Assembly (NCBI RefSeq): GCF_032854445.1
Contig: NC_088306.1
Span: forward strand, 30,167,764-30,231,763
Source: Liolophura sinensis
Lineage: Eukaryota; Mollusca; Polyplacophora; Chitonida; Chitonidae
Direction of reading: 5' to 3'
Length of the DNA stretch: 64,000 nt
The first letter of the stretch is position 1. The number at the start of each line of letters is the position of its first letter. The translations under genes were made by a program, and so were the position numbers. Under the pieces are notes generated by a model that searched no databases, was not told the DNA's origin, and was given only the letters and a program-made list of their open reading frames with translations. Below are positions 13,301 through 25,300 of the stretch, piece after piece.

Positions 13301-16300
13301 TCACGCCGTCCACCAACATGTACCCATACCGGGCTTACTTGGAGACATTGTTGTCTTACGGTAAAGAGGCTAAAAAGAGCCAGCTGTCTGCTGCCTTGTG
13401 GTATGCGGACACCCCAGGAAAGTTTGACACGATGACTGACACCAACGCCGGGTTTGTCGATCGGCTGAACTGCACGGCTGAAAGTCGGTCGGTTGACATG
13501 CTGGGTCGCCTGCATTGTGACATGTTCCTGCAACACCGACACCTGCTCAACAACGTCACGGTCCGCATCCGTCTCACCCCGGCTAAGGATTCGTTTGCTT
13601 TGATGTCCGATGAAGCCGCTCCCGGCTACAAGACTCGCTTGGAGGAGGTCTTGATCTTTGTGCGCAAAGTGAAAATCACCAGCGGTGTGCAACTGGGGCA
13701 TTTGAAAGCCTTGGCCAAAGCTCCTGCCAAGTACCCAATCCGCCGCGTGCTGACCAAGTATTTCTCTGTCCCCAGAGGTCACACCCTCATCAATGAACAA
13801 AACCTATTTCTGGGCAGCTTACCGACACGTTTAGTGGTGGGGTGTGTGAGCAACAAGGCTTTTGACGGGGACTACACTAAAAACCCGTTTCGTTTCCGAC
13901 ACTACTACACAAACTGCGTCGCCTTGTACGTTGGCGGTCGTCAGATTCCAACCAAGCCCCTGACACCCGACTTTGAGAACGAGAATTTCATCCGCACGTA
14001 CATGAACCTCTTTACCCACACGGGGAAAGCGTTCCACGACGAGGGAAACAATATCAAGCGCACCACATTCGCCGAAGGTCACACGCTGTTTTGTTTCGAC
14101 TTGACCCCTAGCCTCCACGATGACCACCAACTGAACCTGGTACAAAAAGGGGATTTGCGCCTGGAGATGCGGTTTGCCAAACCACTGCCGGAAACCATTA
14201 ACGTGGTGTGCTACGCTGAATTCAGCAATATCATAGAAATAGACCAAAGCCGAAACGTGCTCTGTGACTTCGCCAGTTGAACAGCCCAAAACAACAAACA
14301 ACAACATGGACACGGTACAATTGCGACGTGTGCTACAAACAGACGTGTTTACCCGGGCTGTGGTGGGGGCAGGAGGTGGTGTCTACCCTCGGGATCATCT
14401 CCCCTCACTCCCCTCACGCCTCTCACTCCCCTCACGACCCTCACGACCCTCACGCCCCACCCCTAGGATCCCCTGGACCCCCTGGGCCTGCATCATTAAC
14501 ACAGACACGTGCCTTCGCCCAGGACGACATTGGGTCGCCGTCTTCATAGACCAGTGGTCCAACCCACCCCATCTCCGGGGCGAATACTTTGATTCCTACG
14601 GACTCCCACCCCTCTACCCCGATATCACCGCTTGGCTTAACCGGGGAACACACCACTGGACGTGGAACGATCGGCGGCTGCAGAGTCTGGACACGACCGT
14701 GTGCGGTCACTATTGTGTGTATTACTTAACCCAGCAAGCTCGAGGACGTCCCATGGATGCTATTGTACACACGTTGGACACAGCGTGCACGACCTACGAT
14801 AATGACTTGCGGGTGTTCGATTGGGTGGATCGTCAGTTTGGGATTCATCCCTCGTTTTTTTTCCACACCCATGGACTGTAAAACATACATCAAATAACAT
14901 TCTTTCTTTCCAGTTCGATGTGTTATGCATTCCACGTTCTTGTTTTCCCTGTTCGACCTGTTACCCCATACAGTATGGAATAAAATTAAAAAAAGAGACT
15001 ATGAGACTCACATACCGTGGTGGTTTGACTTTTTTCTTTATTATGATGAGGACTACCACAACAGCATGCAGGCCAGCTATAGCACACTGACACACTGACC
15101 CACTCACCGCCTGTTACATCGTCATACATTGTTGCGTCATACATTGTTACCAGGCCGTCTGCCGTATACCGGCAAGGCACCGCTCGGCAACAATGTATGA
15201 CTATGTAGCAGGCACGGCAAGTCGGGTCAGTGTGTCAGGCTATTACGGCTACCGACCCGCCGCCCCCCGCTAGGCGTTTTTAACTTTTTCACGTACGTAC
15301 CACTGCGAATGATAAAACACATGAAAAAATTGTACAATTAAAAAAAAAAATGGGAAGACTGTGTCTGGTGTGGGGCTTCTTTTTTTTCTTTTTTTTTTTT
15401 AGTCCTTAGATTGAGAAAGTACTCTTTCGGGAAGAGTTGGTTGGCCCTGAAAAGGGCCGTGGGAAGTGTCACAAGAGCACAAGAGCACAGGAGCCGGGTG
15501 TGTAGAGTATCCATAGCACTGTTCTACAGATCTAAATAGGTGGTGCTCACCCCGTCGGGGAGCACTTTTCGCTTTCCGTAAAAGTATGTGAATGCGTCTT
15601 TGTGTTGGGTATACGAGTACATCGTATTGCCCCGCATCCGCATCCCCCGATTCACACCACTCGCGCTTTGGTGATTGCGCAACACAGAGAGGTACACGGC
15701 CTTGTCCACACCTCGTGCGCTCACACCTTTGCAGGAGAGTTTGTCTTTGGCGTTGGATGCCCCGCCGTAACAATAATAAGTCTTGGAACACAAACTGACG
15801 ATAGCATCACCGGTCCACTCGACTTTGAAAAGCCCCGGTGTGCGCTTATCGTGGTCGTAATGGTCGCGACGGGGTAACCACGCATCCCGCTCGGTCTCGT
15901 ACACGGCTCGCAGCTCGGGTTTGACGAGGGATTCCCAGTCTGGGTCGGACCAAGCCATGTACGCAGAGTCTGTGTCCATCTCACAGTACTGCCAATCCGC
16001 CTTGTCGAAAAAACGAGCCATGAAATCGTAATAAAATTCCAGCATGCGGAGTTTGGCATACTGGTAGACCATGCACCCTATTTGCAAGGGGAGATTGTAG
16101 CGAATGGTTTTCTTGCTACTCGTCACTTCAAAGGTGGTCTCGTCGATGGGGTCGACGGTTCGACACCGAACACTCGCCAGTAATTTTCGTGTTTTTGCCA
16201 GATCGCAGATTTTGACATCCACGTGTCGGTCTTGATTGGTGACGGTTTTTCCATAACCTGAATTCCCCAACAGCTTCATCGTCTCTCCGATCAGGGCTTT

Positions 16301-19300
16301 GGTCGGGTTGACATCCCCCTCCCGTCGAGCTTGGGTGACGGCGTCTGCGAAGGATTCGAACGCTCGCTTCGGTGTGTATTCCATCGCTTGGTAGACGTGC
16401 GTGACGACCAATCCCCGACCGAGATACCATTGGAGCAGAGGTGTGGCTAGCAGAATTTGCTTCCCAAACATGCTCCCGATCAGCATACGCCTGGGTGTGG
16501 GCATAATGTCATTCACAGCCGCGAACTCTGCCATGGTGGGGCCTATATCAGCCCGACTCACCTCGGTGTTTTTAAAGATGGGTGGGCATTCGGCAAAGTC
16601 CGCTTTGAGGTGGTCCGGCACGTGGATGTCACATTCCACAAATCCAAACAACTGACCTTGAATGACAGCCTCCATGAGCTGAGCTTGTGTCTTGGGTTGT
16701 CGCTGTGACGGGGGTAAACCGTACTGTTGTAGGAAGTCCCGTAAGGCTGGGTTTGTCGCGCGTTGGCGGTGGAACTCGCACTCCCATATCGTTACCAATG
16801 GATAGCCCTGGGAGCGAATGTATGCGTCGTTCGCATCCACCTCCTGCCGTAAGTCCTGGGGGGTTAATCCCCGCCGCTCATTGTAGCACACCTTTCCCGG
16901 GCGAGGGTGATTCAGGTGACAGCCGTGATAGTGGAAATAACACCCGTGGAATTGAAACACAGTAGGCTGTCCGTCGATATAGGCGAACCCGTCTACGGGG
17001 AGTTGTCGATCACCGATCCGCTTCTCGGTGTGATTGAGTCGGTGACGGATCGATACCCCCAGCTGCTGTGCCTTCCAGTCCAGCCATTTTTCAGCCAGAC
17101 GGGTGGCGGTGCCGGAGGGGAACGAACTTCTCTCCCCCGTCCTGACGGCGCCAACGGACGCTAGTGACCTGCCGGCATAGGTGAGGCCAGGCAGTACAGG
17201 TACAGCGCGTTGGCATCGAATCCACGATGCGCTGACACAGCTTTTCCGCCCCGTATACGGGTCACACCTCGTTCGTGGTAGCGGTGGAAAATGATACTCG
17301 GCCCCACCCACGATGTTTTTTCTTGAGGCAATCGTGCATGTCCTTTGTCTTTCTCACCGACGAGGGTGAACACGGAGCGTAAATCATGGAATAAGTAGCG
17401 GAGGGTAAGCCCTGGTATGCTGATGCAGTGTTTGAAGACATCCACATGCATGGTTCGGTAGAACACCGACATCTTCTCCGCAGCCTCCATAAAGGGAATG
17501 ACGTCTAGGTTATTATACCACCGCAGCAAGTCTTTGGACGGTCCGCATGCCGTGCTCTCGCCACACCGTCTGTAAGGTCTTGTACTCCGCGTCCGTGCAC
17601 GGCTGGTGGGTGAGATCATTGTCGAAAGCATGCTGCGGTGGCAGTGTGGTTTCCTCCAGCCGGGCCAGGGAGTCTATGTAGCTGTAACAAAATTTCCCCT
17701 TGGTCACGTGACAGTCCGTAAGCTTTCACCACTTGTCGTAACTGTAATTCGGGGCCAGGTAATTCCGAATGTCCAGAAATTTCAGCTGCGGTGTGGCGAG
17801 GGCCATGTGATTATTGTTCCGCTTAATCACATACTCCAAATCACCGCTCTGGACCAGGTGGGGGTAAAGCTTGTTGTTTGATTAAGTTCAGGTCATAGTT
17901 ACCCGAGTTAAAGCCGAGGACGGGGAGTTGGTCCATATAGGTCACGAATCTGTCCCGCACTCGGCGTGTGTAAGACGGTTTCTTCTCGTCGGGATCGATC
18001 CGCTCGTCTAAGGCGTCCAGGATGTAAGCATAACGCTCGTGGAGATAGGCGCTACTGATCTCGCTGATGGTGTTGAGGTAGCCATTATATCCCCGACGAG
18101 TACCTGGGGATCGCCGGTGGAGATGAAACACACGGGCTGGTCGTAATCCGGTACATTAGAGTTGACGCTGACACTCATGGGGATGTGTTGAGCCGTCCAT
18201 TCCGTCGAGGTAGTCTCCGCATCGTCCACCGGGTTCACCGGAGCCAAGTACGCCTCAAAGTCATAACACGCTCGGTACGGGAAGATGCCGTCGTCACCGT
18301 CCTGGAGTTCGATCCCCATGTCCGCCAACGTTTCGAAAATGGTGGGCTGATTGCGGAAGACACCCCCCGGGTACTTTCGTCGAATGGCGTCGGTGCACGT
18401 TTGACCGTGCCGTCGTAACTCCCACAGTGTTCGAAAACTCTTCTGGCACACCTGGCAGGTGAAAGATCGAGCATAACGTCCCATGTCTTTGATATAGCTG
18501 AAATGCCGCTGGTACAGGTTTAACCGCAGGGTAGGTGTAGAATAGCGCTCGGCACTGCGGTGAATGAGTTGTGCTGAGTACGACCTGTCCATGGGGATGA
18601 GGTGGTAGACTTGAATGTTCACTTGAAACAGGCTTTCCACCGTGTCCAGCGCACTGAGGGGTACTCCGCGGAAATACCTCGGCTCCATCTCCATTTCCTC
18701 CAGATACCTGCGGTAATACACCTCAGCCTGGGCGTCGCAGTTTTTGGGGTTGGCCTGGTCTAGATGGACGGCCAGACACCGAAACAAACACAAATAGTCC
18801 CTGTAAGGACCATGAGCTCCACCCACCAACGTGTGTAACCCCTTGTTTCCTTTCAGGTAAGAGGGTAACGTCACCCCACCTTTACCGATAGGCTGATGCG
18901 GGAGTTTGTGGACGAAAAACAGCACGTTGGTGATGAGGTCGACGGTCCATTTCGTATTGGGGCGTTGTTTTTGGGCCCAGGTAAGCGGGTCTTGGGTGAG
19001 GAGATGCTGGGTGTGGAATCCTCGCAGGTCAGCCCGACTCGCCACGCGGTACGGTGCGTCGAGTACTCGGGTGTTGTTGGTGCTCGGGTAATAATACCGC
19101 ACCTGACCCGTCTCTTTGTGGCGGAGGATATATCCAAAACTGTAATTGATAGTGAAAGTAGTCGGCTGGTCTTCGTAAATCTCGTCTACATAGGCTGGGA
19201 TAGCACCGAGATCACTCAGTCGGTAATTATAGCAGTCTTGAATTGGTTTGTGGCGATGGAAATACGTCCTGATCGATCGCCAATGCCGCTGGTACAACTC

Positions 19301-22300
19301 CCGTACGTCACTGTCACCGCTCGGCAAGACAGCCTCGTGAGGGTGTACCGGGTCGGGCTCGAACTGGCTCGTTGGACTTTTTTTCTTTTGTTTTTTCTTT
19401 TCTTCTTTCAGCGAGGCATCCCCCGCTAAACTCACTTGAGCTTGACTCGTGCTGGGTTTGTTGTCGTCGGTGGTGGTGGTGGTGGTAGATGAAACAGGTC
19501 TCTGTAACATAGAAGGGTGTAGACGTTATAACCTAGGTAAACCCTAGACATACTCTATATACATACTATTGTACATATGTGCATATGTACATATGTTCCG
19601 CTAAAAAATTTTATAATACATATAATACATAGGAGCCATTCCGATAGATATTAACCCTGGCATGACACACTGACACACTGACCCATACTATTGGCTGTCG
19701 TCTCAAGGATGGTAAATGAGTGCCCGATTTAAATAACAACAAATCATAATTAATTTTCATGGGATATTGTAAATTAAGTGAAATAAAGTCATACAATGTG
19801 TTTAAATGAATTGTGACATAAGTTTGCTTTACTCAAATATGAACTAAATAAAATAAATCTATATATATATAGATATATATACTGATACAATTGTTAACTC
19901 TGCAAAACCCCTATACAGTTTTGGAACAAAAAAATAAAGAAAGTTACTATATATTACTCTTTCCAGACACGTATTGTCGTTTGACATTTAGAGTTATGCC
20001 CCTTATTTCCATTATTCCAACAAAAGTAGTCGCCCCTGCTAAGCGTATTCCATCAGGAGTTATCCCCCTTGTTTACATACATTTGACATCGCACACATTC
20101 GTGGATTTCTACTACGAAATACATAAGGAAATATCCTCTAAGCTACTCAGGCTTTCTATCTAGCTTTACTAGAGTTACAAACTATTAAAAGACACAACTA
20201 TCCTTAAATATATTGAACTAAAACTACTGTTATTTCAATAAGAAATCTAGAGAATACGAAACGTAATATTACGTAATATTAATTAATTGGAAACAACAAC
20301 AACGTCTGAAGGTGACCGATAGACAACTACTTTATTCGGTAATCTACTAATTAAAATGAAACGTCAATCCGCTAAAAAAAATTTATTTTAATACATAATA
20401 CATAGGAACCATTCCGATAGATAGCAGCCCTAGCATGACACACTGACACACTGACCCAGTCCCTTTTTATTTTTTTAATACATAAAACATAGGAACCATC
20501 CAGATAGGTATTCCCGTTCACCATTGTTCAGGAAACATATCGTTGTCAGCTGTGCTTTGTTTTGACACGTGGTTTTTGTTTGGACACCTGGTTTTTTGTT
20601 TTGATCGGCTGCATAGTAATTTTCAGCAATGAAATGCAGCATGTCTTATTGTATACGATCCAGTAAAGAAGTTTTTTTTATACTTTTTTTTCATATACTG
20701 TTACAAACATGTAACATGAGATAGCTTTTACTGTCTTAAATTAACTTTCAAGAAGCAAATTACTCCCCCTAATTCATCCCCAGCCTGAAACAAACAAATC
20801 ATGTACATTTATTGTGCGCATGATTTTTTTTTTGGGGAAACGGACCCTTTTTATCACCAAGTCTGAGATGACCAACGCTGAACGCGGAAAGCAACTACTC
20901 ATACATGCACATGATTCAATATTGGACTTCAAAGACTATCCCCAAATTCAACATACTCGTCGTTATTTAAAACGAAATAGTATGCAAAGAAATGAAAAGG
21001 AAAAAAAAAATCAATGCCCACCAACAAAAATGTCAACTGGCCGATATGAGGCTCGAACCCATGACATTCGCGTTATTAGCCCGACGCTCTGCCGACTGAG
21101 CTAACCGGCCATTCATGCAATAGAGTGGCTTTTCAACCTCCATAATCAAGCGGCGTCTGCTGTATCGCGTCTTTCTCTCTTTTTTTTTCGACACACCGAC
21201 AGCTAAACAATTGATCAGCATTGACCTAGTTTTCGCTGAGGATTAAAATCGCGCATGCTATGTTACTCCGCCATAATTCCTTCAAGAACAGGAACTACAT
21301 CCCCACATACGTATATCAGGCAGCGGAAGATCAGGTCTCCGTGTTTTGTTTTTTTTTTTCAAAGATAATTTTTAAATAAATTAAAATAAAAAATAAAAAA
21401 AGAACTTACCAAGCCGTGTTTCCCACTTTGATGGGTCCGCCAATCCCACAACCGGTAGAAAGACTTCCCACAGTCTTCACAATCCCACACACGTTCTTGT
21501 TTGTTGCCATGGCGCTGTTGATGGCGGATCAAATTTTCTCGGCGAAAAAACGCCCGCTCACAGGTCGAGCAGGTGAATCTTTTGTTTGTCTGGGGCTGGT
21601 GATGCGTCCGCTGGTGTCGGAGCAAGTTACGCCGCAGGGTAAAGTGCTGGGCACACACCCGGCAAAAATACTTCTCCGTCTTCTTCTTTTTCTCCTTATC
21701 GCCGTGCTGTGTTTTTTGATGACGTTGCCAGTTATCACGTCGGGTAAATCCTCGATCGCACACCTCGCAGGTAAATAGCTTCTCCGTCTTCTTCTCCTCC
21801 AACGTCTTCTTCTCCATATTAACCTCGAAATCCTCTTGATCCATCGTTGCTTGTTTACTCGGTCGCTCGCTCGCTCGGTCGGTCGGTGTCTTCGGGTGAA
21901 GTGATCTGCTACTGCTGCACCTGTCTTTTTGTACCTATCTATGCGGAAATTCACCACACGCTGATTGGTTCGTTTTTTCTTACGTAACCTCTTCTCGCAC
22001 GCTGATTGGTCCGTTTTGCGGGCCCCCCATTGGGCAGTTTGGGGGCAAATCCGGCTCACCCATTGGTCCGTTTTGGCGCCCGGGAGCTCTTTTCGAGCTG
22101 TCCCACTCGACTTTACAAGCCGACGTTTTGCCTCTTTTTTTTCGCTCTTTTTTTCCCTATACTGTTATACTGTACACTATATCACACTCGTCTATACACA
22201 TACGCCCCGCGGCGTGGAAAAAAAACCCACAACTGAGGGGTGACGTCACACCTACCAGCCCTTCGGGCTGGCAGGTGTGACGTCACCACCACATCACCTC

Positions 22301-25300
22301 AAAAAACGGCTCCTCTAAAACCTCAAAAAATGGCTCCTCACGGAGACCCCAAACCTACATTCTATACTACTCTCGCGATAGGGTGAACATGTCATGTGGT
22401 CCCAAATTTCGTTTTTGGCTAATAATTTCTACACTTCTTCAGATGATGTCCTGTAAACAGTCCTATCTGACGCAGTTTTAGACGCTGATTCCAAAAATGC
22501 AATTTTTGCAAAACCTGAAAGCAGAAAGTTGGTATATCTTAAGGTCTAACATCAATCCAAGGCAATTAGAAAACATTTACTTAACCAGCAATGACGTCAG
22601 CAAACCAGAAGTACTACATGCCAAAAAATCGCCGTTTTTAAATTGTTTAGAATTGAAAAAAGGTCTACAGCTGGGAATGTTAGACAGATATGCATGAAAC
22701 TTAGGTAGTTGATAGACCCAGGGATGTGCTCTTACGGGTAAAGATTTGAGTGTCCTCAGTCAGGTGGCCTGGCGGCCATTTTGGGCCAAATCTAAAACAT
22801 TTAAGTTATTTTATTCAAAATATATTCTCTGATTGCCTTGAAATTTAGCACACGTAACAAGCGTTACCTCAAGACTATTTGGAAGAAAAAATGCACTGTT
22901 TATGCTAATTAGGTTTTACATGATACCGGTCTTTTTTAGCTGTACTTATGTGGCAAATTGCGATCAAAAAACGAAAATATGCAGTTTTTTCATTCATATT
23001 TGTAGGTGACCTGACAGAAAACTGACATTTCTGTAAAGTTCAAAATTGCTGAGTGGAAGGAAGTGTATCATTACTGTATGGATACTGCCAACCTGTGAGC
23101 TGCCTGAATAAATACAGGATATACAAGGCTTCAAAATTTGACAAAAGGCCGATTTTCTATATTTTGTCGCATTTACAAGTGTATGTTATATAATTCATAT
23201 ACACTCTGTTCGTCTCTAGGATGAATGTAGAAGTACTCTAAGTATGTCACCCTACATAGTTTGACATCCTGGTCACGAATCCGATCTTATTGTTTTTCCT
23301 GCGATGTATATTTTTGTCGCAAATTGCGATCAAAACGCGAAAAAGCGCAATTTCCCTCATTTTTGCATGTGACGTGAGAGGGTATTGTTACAGCTATAAA
23401 GGTGAATACCCTTGTGTGTAAAGGGCTGCACATGTACTGTATGTATGATGACAATCGGGGAACTGTGTCAAAAAACACAGGACATGCACGTTTTTTTAAT
23501 AATGTCCAAATGCAGATTTACCATATATTTAGTAGATATTAAGGGAGATTTTGGCAAAATTGTCCCTGACGACCTAATTACAGAAGGATTTAAACACTAA
23601 CCGTCACCCGGGCCTGTGGTATGACGCAGATGTGTCTCGGGCAGTTGAACGGTGAAGATGATTGACGTCGTAAAAGTGGCATTGGGCAGATCACGCCGAG
23701 CTTTTAACGCTTACGCGTTCGATTCCAGCTTACCGAAGTTGTCACGTGATTAAAATTTTTTTAAGAAAGCTGCTTGGCGTAGTTCGATGTTCTGATCACG
23801 ACGCACACGTTTTTCACGATTGCGATTAAATTCCGACCCCGGAATCGCTGCTTTAGCAGCTTCATTTATTGTTAAAATGACCCTAATGTTTGAAAGGTTA
23901 TAAAGCTACCCATATTACAAATTTTACGATCTGTTTTAACGATCTTCAACGGTAACTGGCGCACAGACGAGGCTGATGTTTTTCTCAAATGTAATTGTTT
24001 TGGGCTATTCTAAAATATTTTTGTCAAAATCTCGGGCATCGTCCTTTTAGTCCACACACCGAAATAGTCTTGTTCTAGTGAGTGCAATTTGAGTTGCCAT
24101 TTGTAAGTATACCGTACAATTACACCTAGCAAAAGGCACCTATATAAGTTTGTCAGTTCACATTCATAAAAGTGTCCATCATAGACTCAGTCAAATATTT
24201 AGGATTTAATTCATAAAACAAAAGCCTGTTTCAGAAACAAACATTTCATAGACCTAAGGGAATGAGATATTAGCCACGACATATGATAGGAATAGATATG
24301 CCTTTTGTACTGTTTTGACCTTGTCTGTTTCATCGGCTACACATGTTATATAATAAAGTTGAGGCCTCACTTCACTCCGAAGAGGGCCTATCACTGTGAG
24401 CAGTCTGGTTTTTGGCATAAGCCACACAGGGACGGTTAGCTTGTTGCAAAGTTTTTTTCTAAACAAATAAAGGTTATTTAGTAGGTGGAGTAAACAAAAA
24501 ACAAATGTATAGGCCTTTATGGACATTTCTTTTATAGATAAGTTAAATACATTATAAAGAAACGAATGGATATTCACACATTTGTGAATATCGATAGCTT
24601 ATATCATTTACCAATTGCAACTTTGTGCGTTTTAATGATATCTGTTGTGATTTCATGATTTACGACGGCAACTGTGTGGAGTGAGTGAGTGCTTGTGGTT
24701 TAACGTCGTACTCAACAATTTTTCAGTCATATGACGACGAAGGAATCTTTAGGGTGCATATACGTGTGCAATGTGCCTCCTTGTAGCAGGACGGATTTCC
24801 ACCGCTCTTTTATTTAGTACTGCTTCACTGAGACGACTTACCGAAGGCAAGTAAGCCGCCCCGCCCGAGCCATTATACTGATACGGGTCAACCAGTCGTT
24901 GCACTATCCCCTTCATGCTGAACGCCAAGCGAGGAAGTTACAGCTTCCTCTTTTAAAGTCTTAGGTGTGACTCGATCAAGGATTGATCCTGGATCTACCG
25001 GTCCCGAAGCGGACGCTCTACCAACGCAACTGTGTGGATGATGCGTGTGTGGGTGTGTGTGGGTGTGTGTGGGTGGGGATGTCGGTGAGTGGAAGGGCAC
25101 AAATTAACATATATAACAATTTTTAGTGTCTTTTTTATATAGATGTTGGCAATTTACACACGGGGCTTTTCTGTTTTGTATTTCCGGGCATATTCATATT
25201 CATATCATATTTTGATCATATTTTGTTACATGAAGGAACATTAAGATATCCCTTTTTTCAGTCAAGGGCACGGTTACTCAAGGAAACGTATGTTTGTACA

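Larger units (their letters stand above)
6587..22371 (+). mobile_element. full-length Polinton/Maverick DNA transposon
   Basis: This 15,785-bp element is bounded by inverted repeats starting 5'-AG and ending CT-3', with a perfect 6-bp duplication. It encodes the diagnostic Polinton set: retroviral-type integrase with chromodomain, FtsK/HerA-type packaging ATPase, penton-like minor capsid, pVI-like protein, double-jelly-roll major capsid, adenain-type protease and protein-primed PolB. Integrase, ATPase and virion genes run rightward; PolB and a zinc-finger gene run leftward, so capsid and polymerase units converge near 15.0 kb. It is visibly more GC-rich than its host flanks. Integrase, ATPase and PolB are frameshifted and two small genes carry one stop each, so this copy is probably not autonomous unless some lesions are sequencing errors. 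It sits in a host-gene intron. Confidence 0.97.

Noticed and set aside
14264-14305. Upstream ATG for the protease inside the capsid gene
   Set aside because: The added residues (MTSPVEQPKTTNNN) have no family counterpart; ATG 14306 gives the family-like start.
13030-14313. Minus-strand frames of 256 and 160 residues opposite the major capsid gene
   Set aside because: Antisense shadows of a strongly coding plus-strand gene; no recognisable domains.
15083-15242. Interpretation of the palindrome as a nested MITE
   Set aside because: No target duplication was visible at its edges and the outer motif also occurs at promoters elsewhere in the element; kept as a structural repeat, though not fully excluded.
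15399-15791. 130-residue frame overlapping the PolB 3' end
   Set aside because: It is a different frame from the conserved polymerase C-terminus, which ends naturally at 15524.
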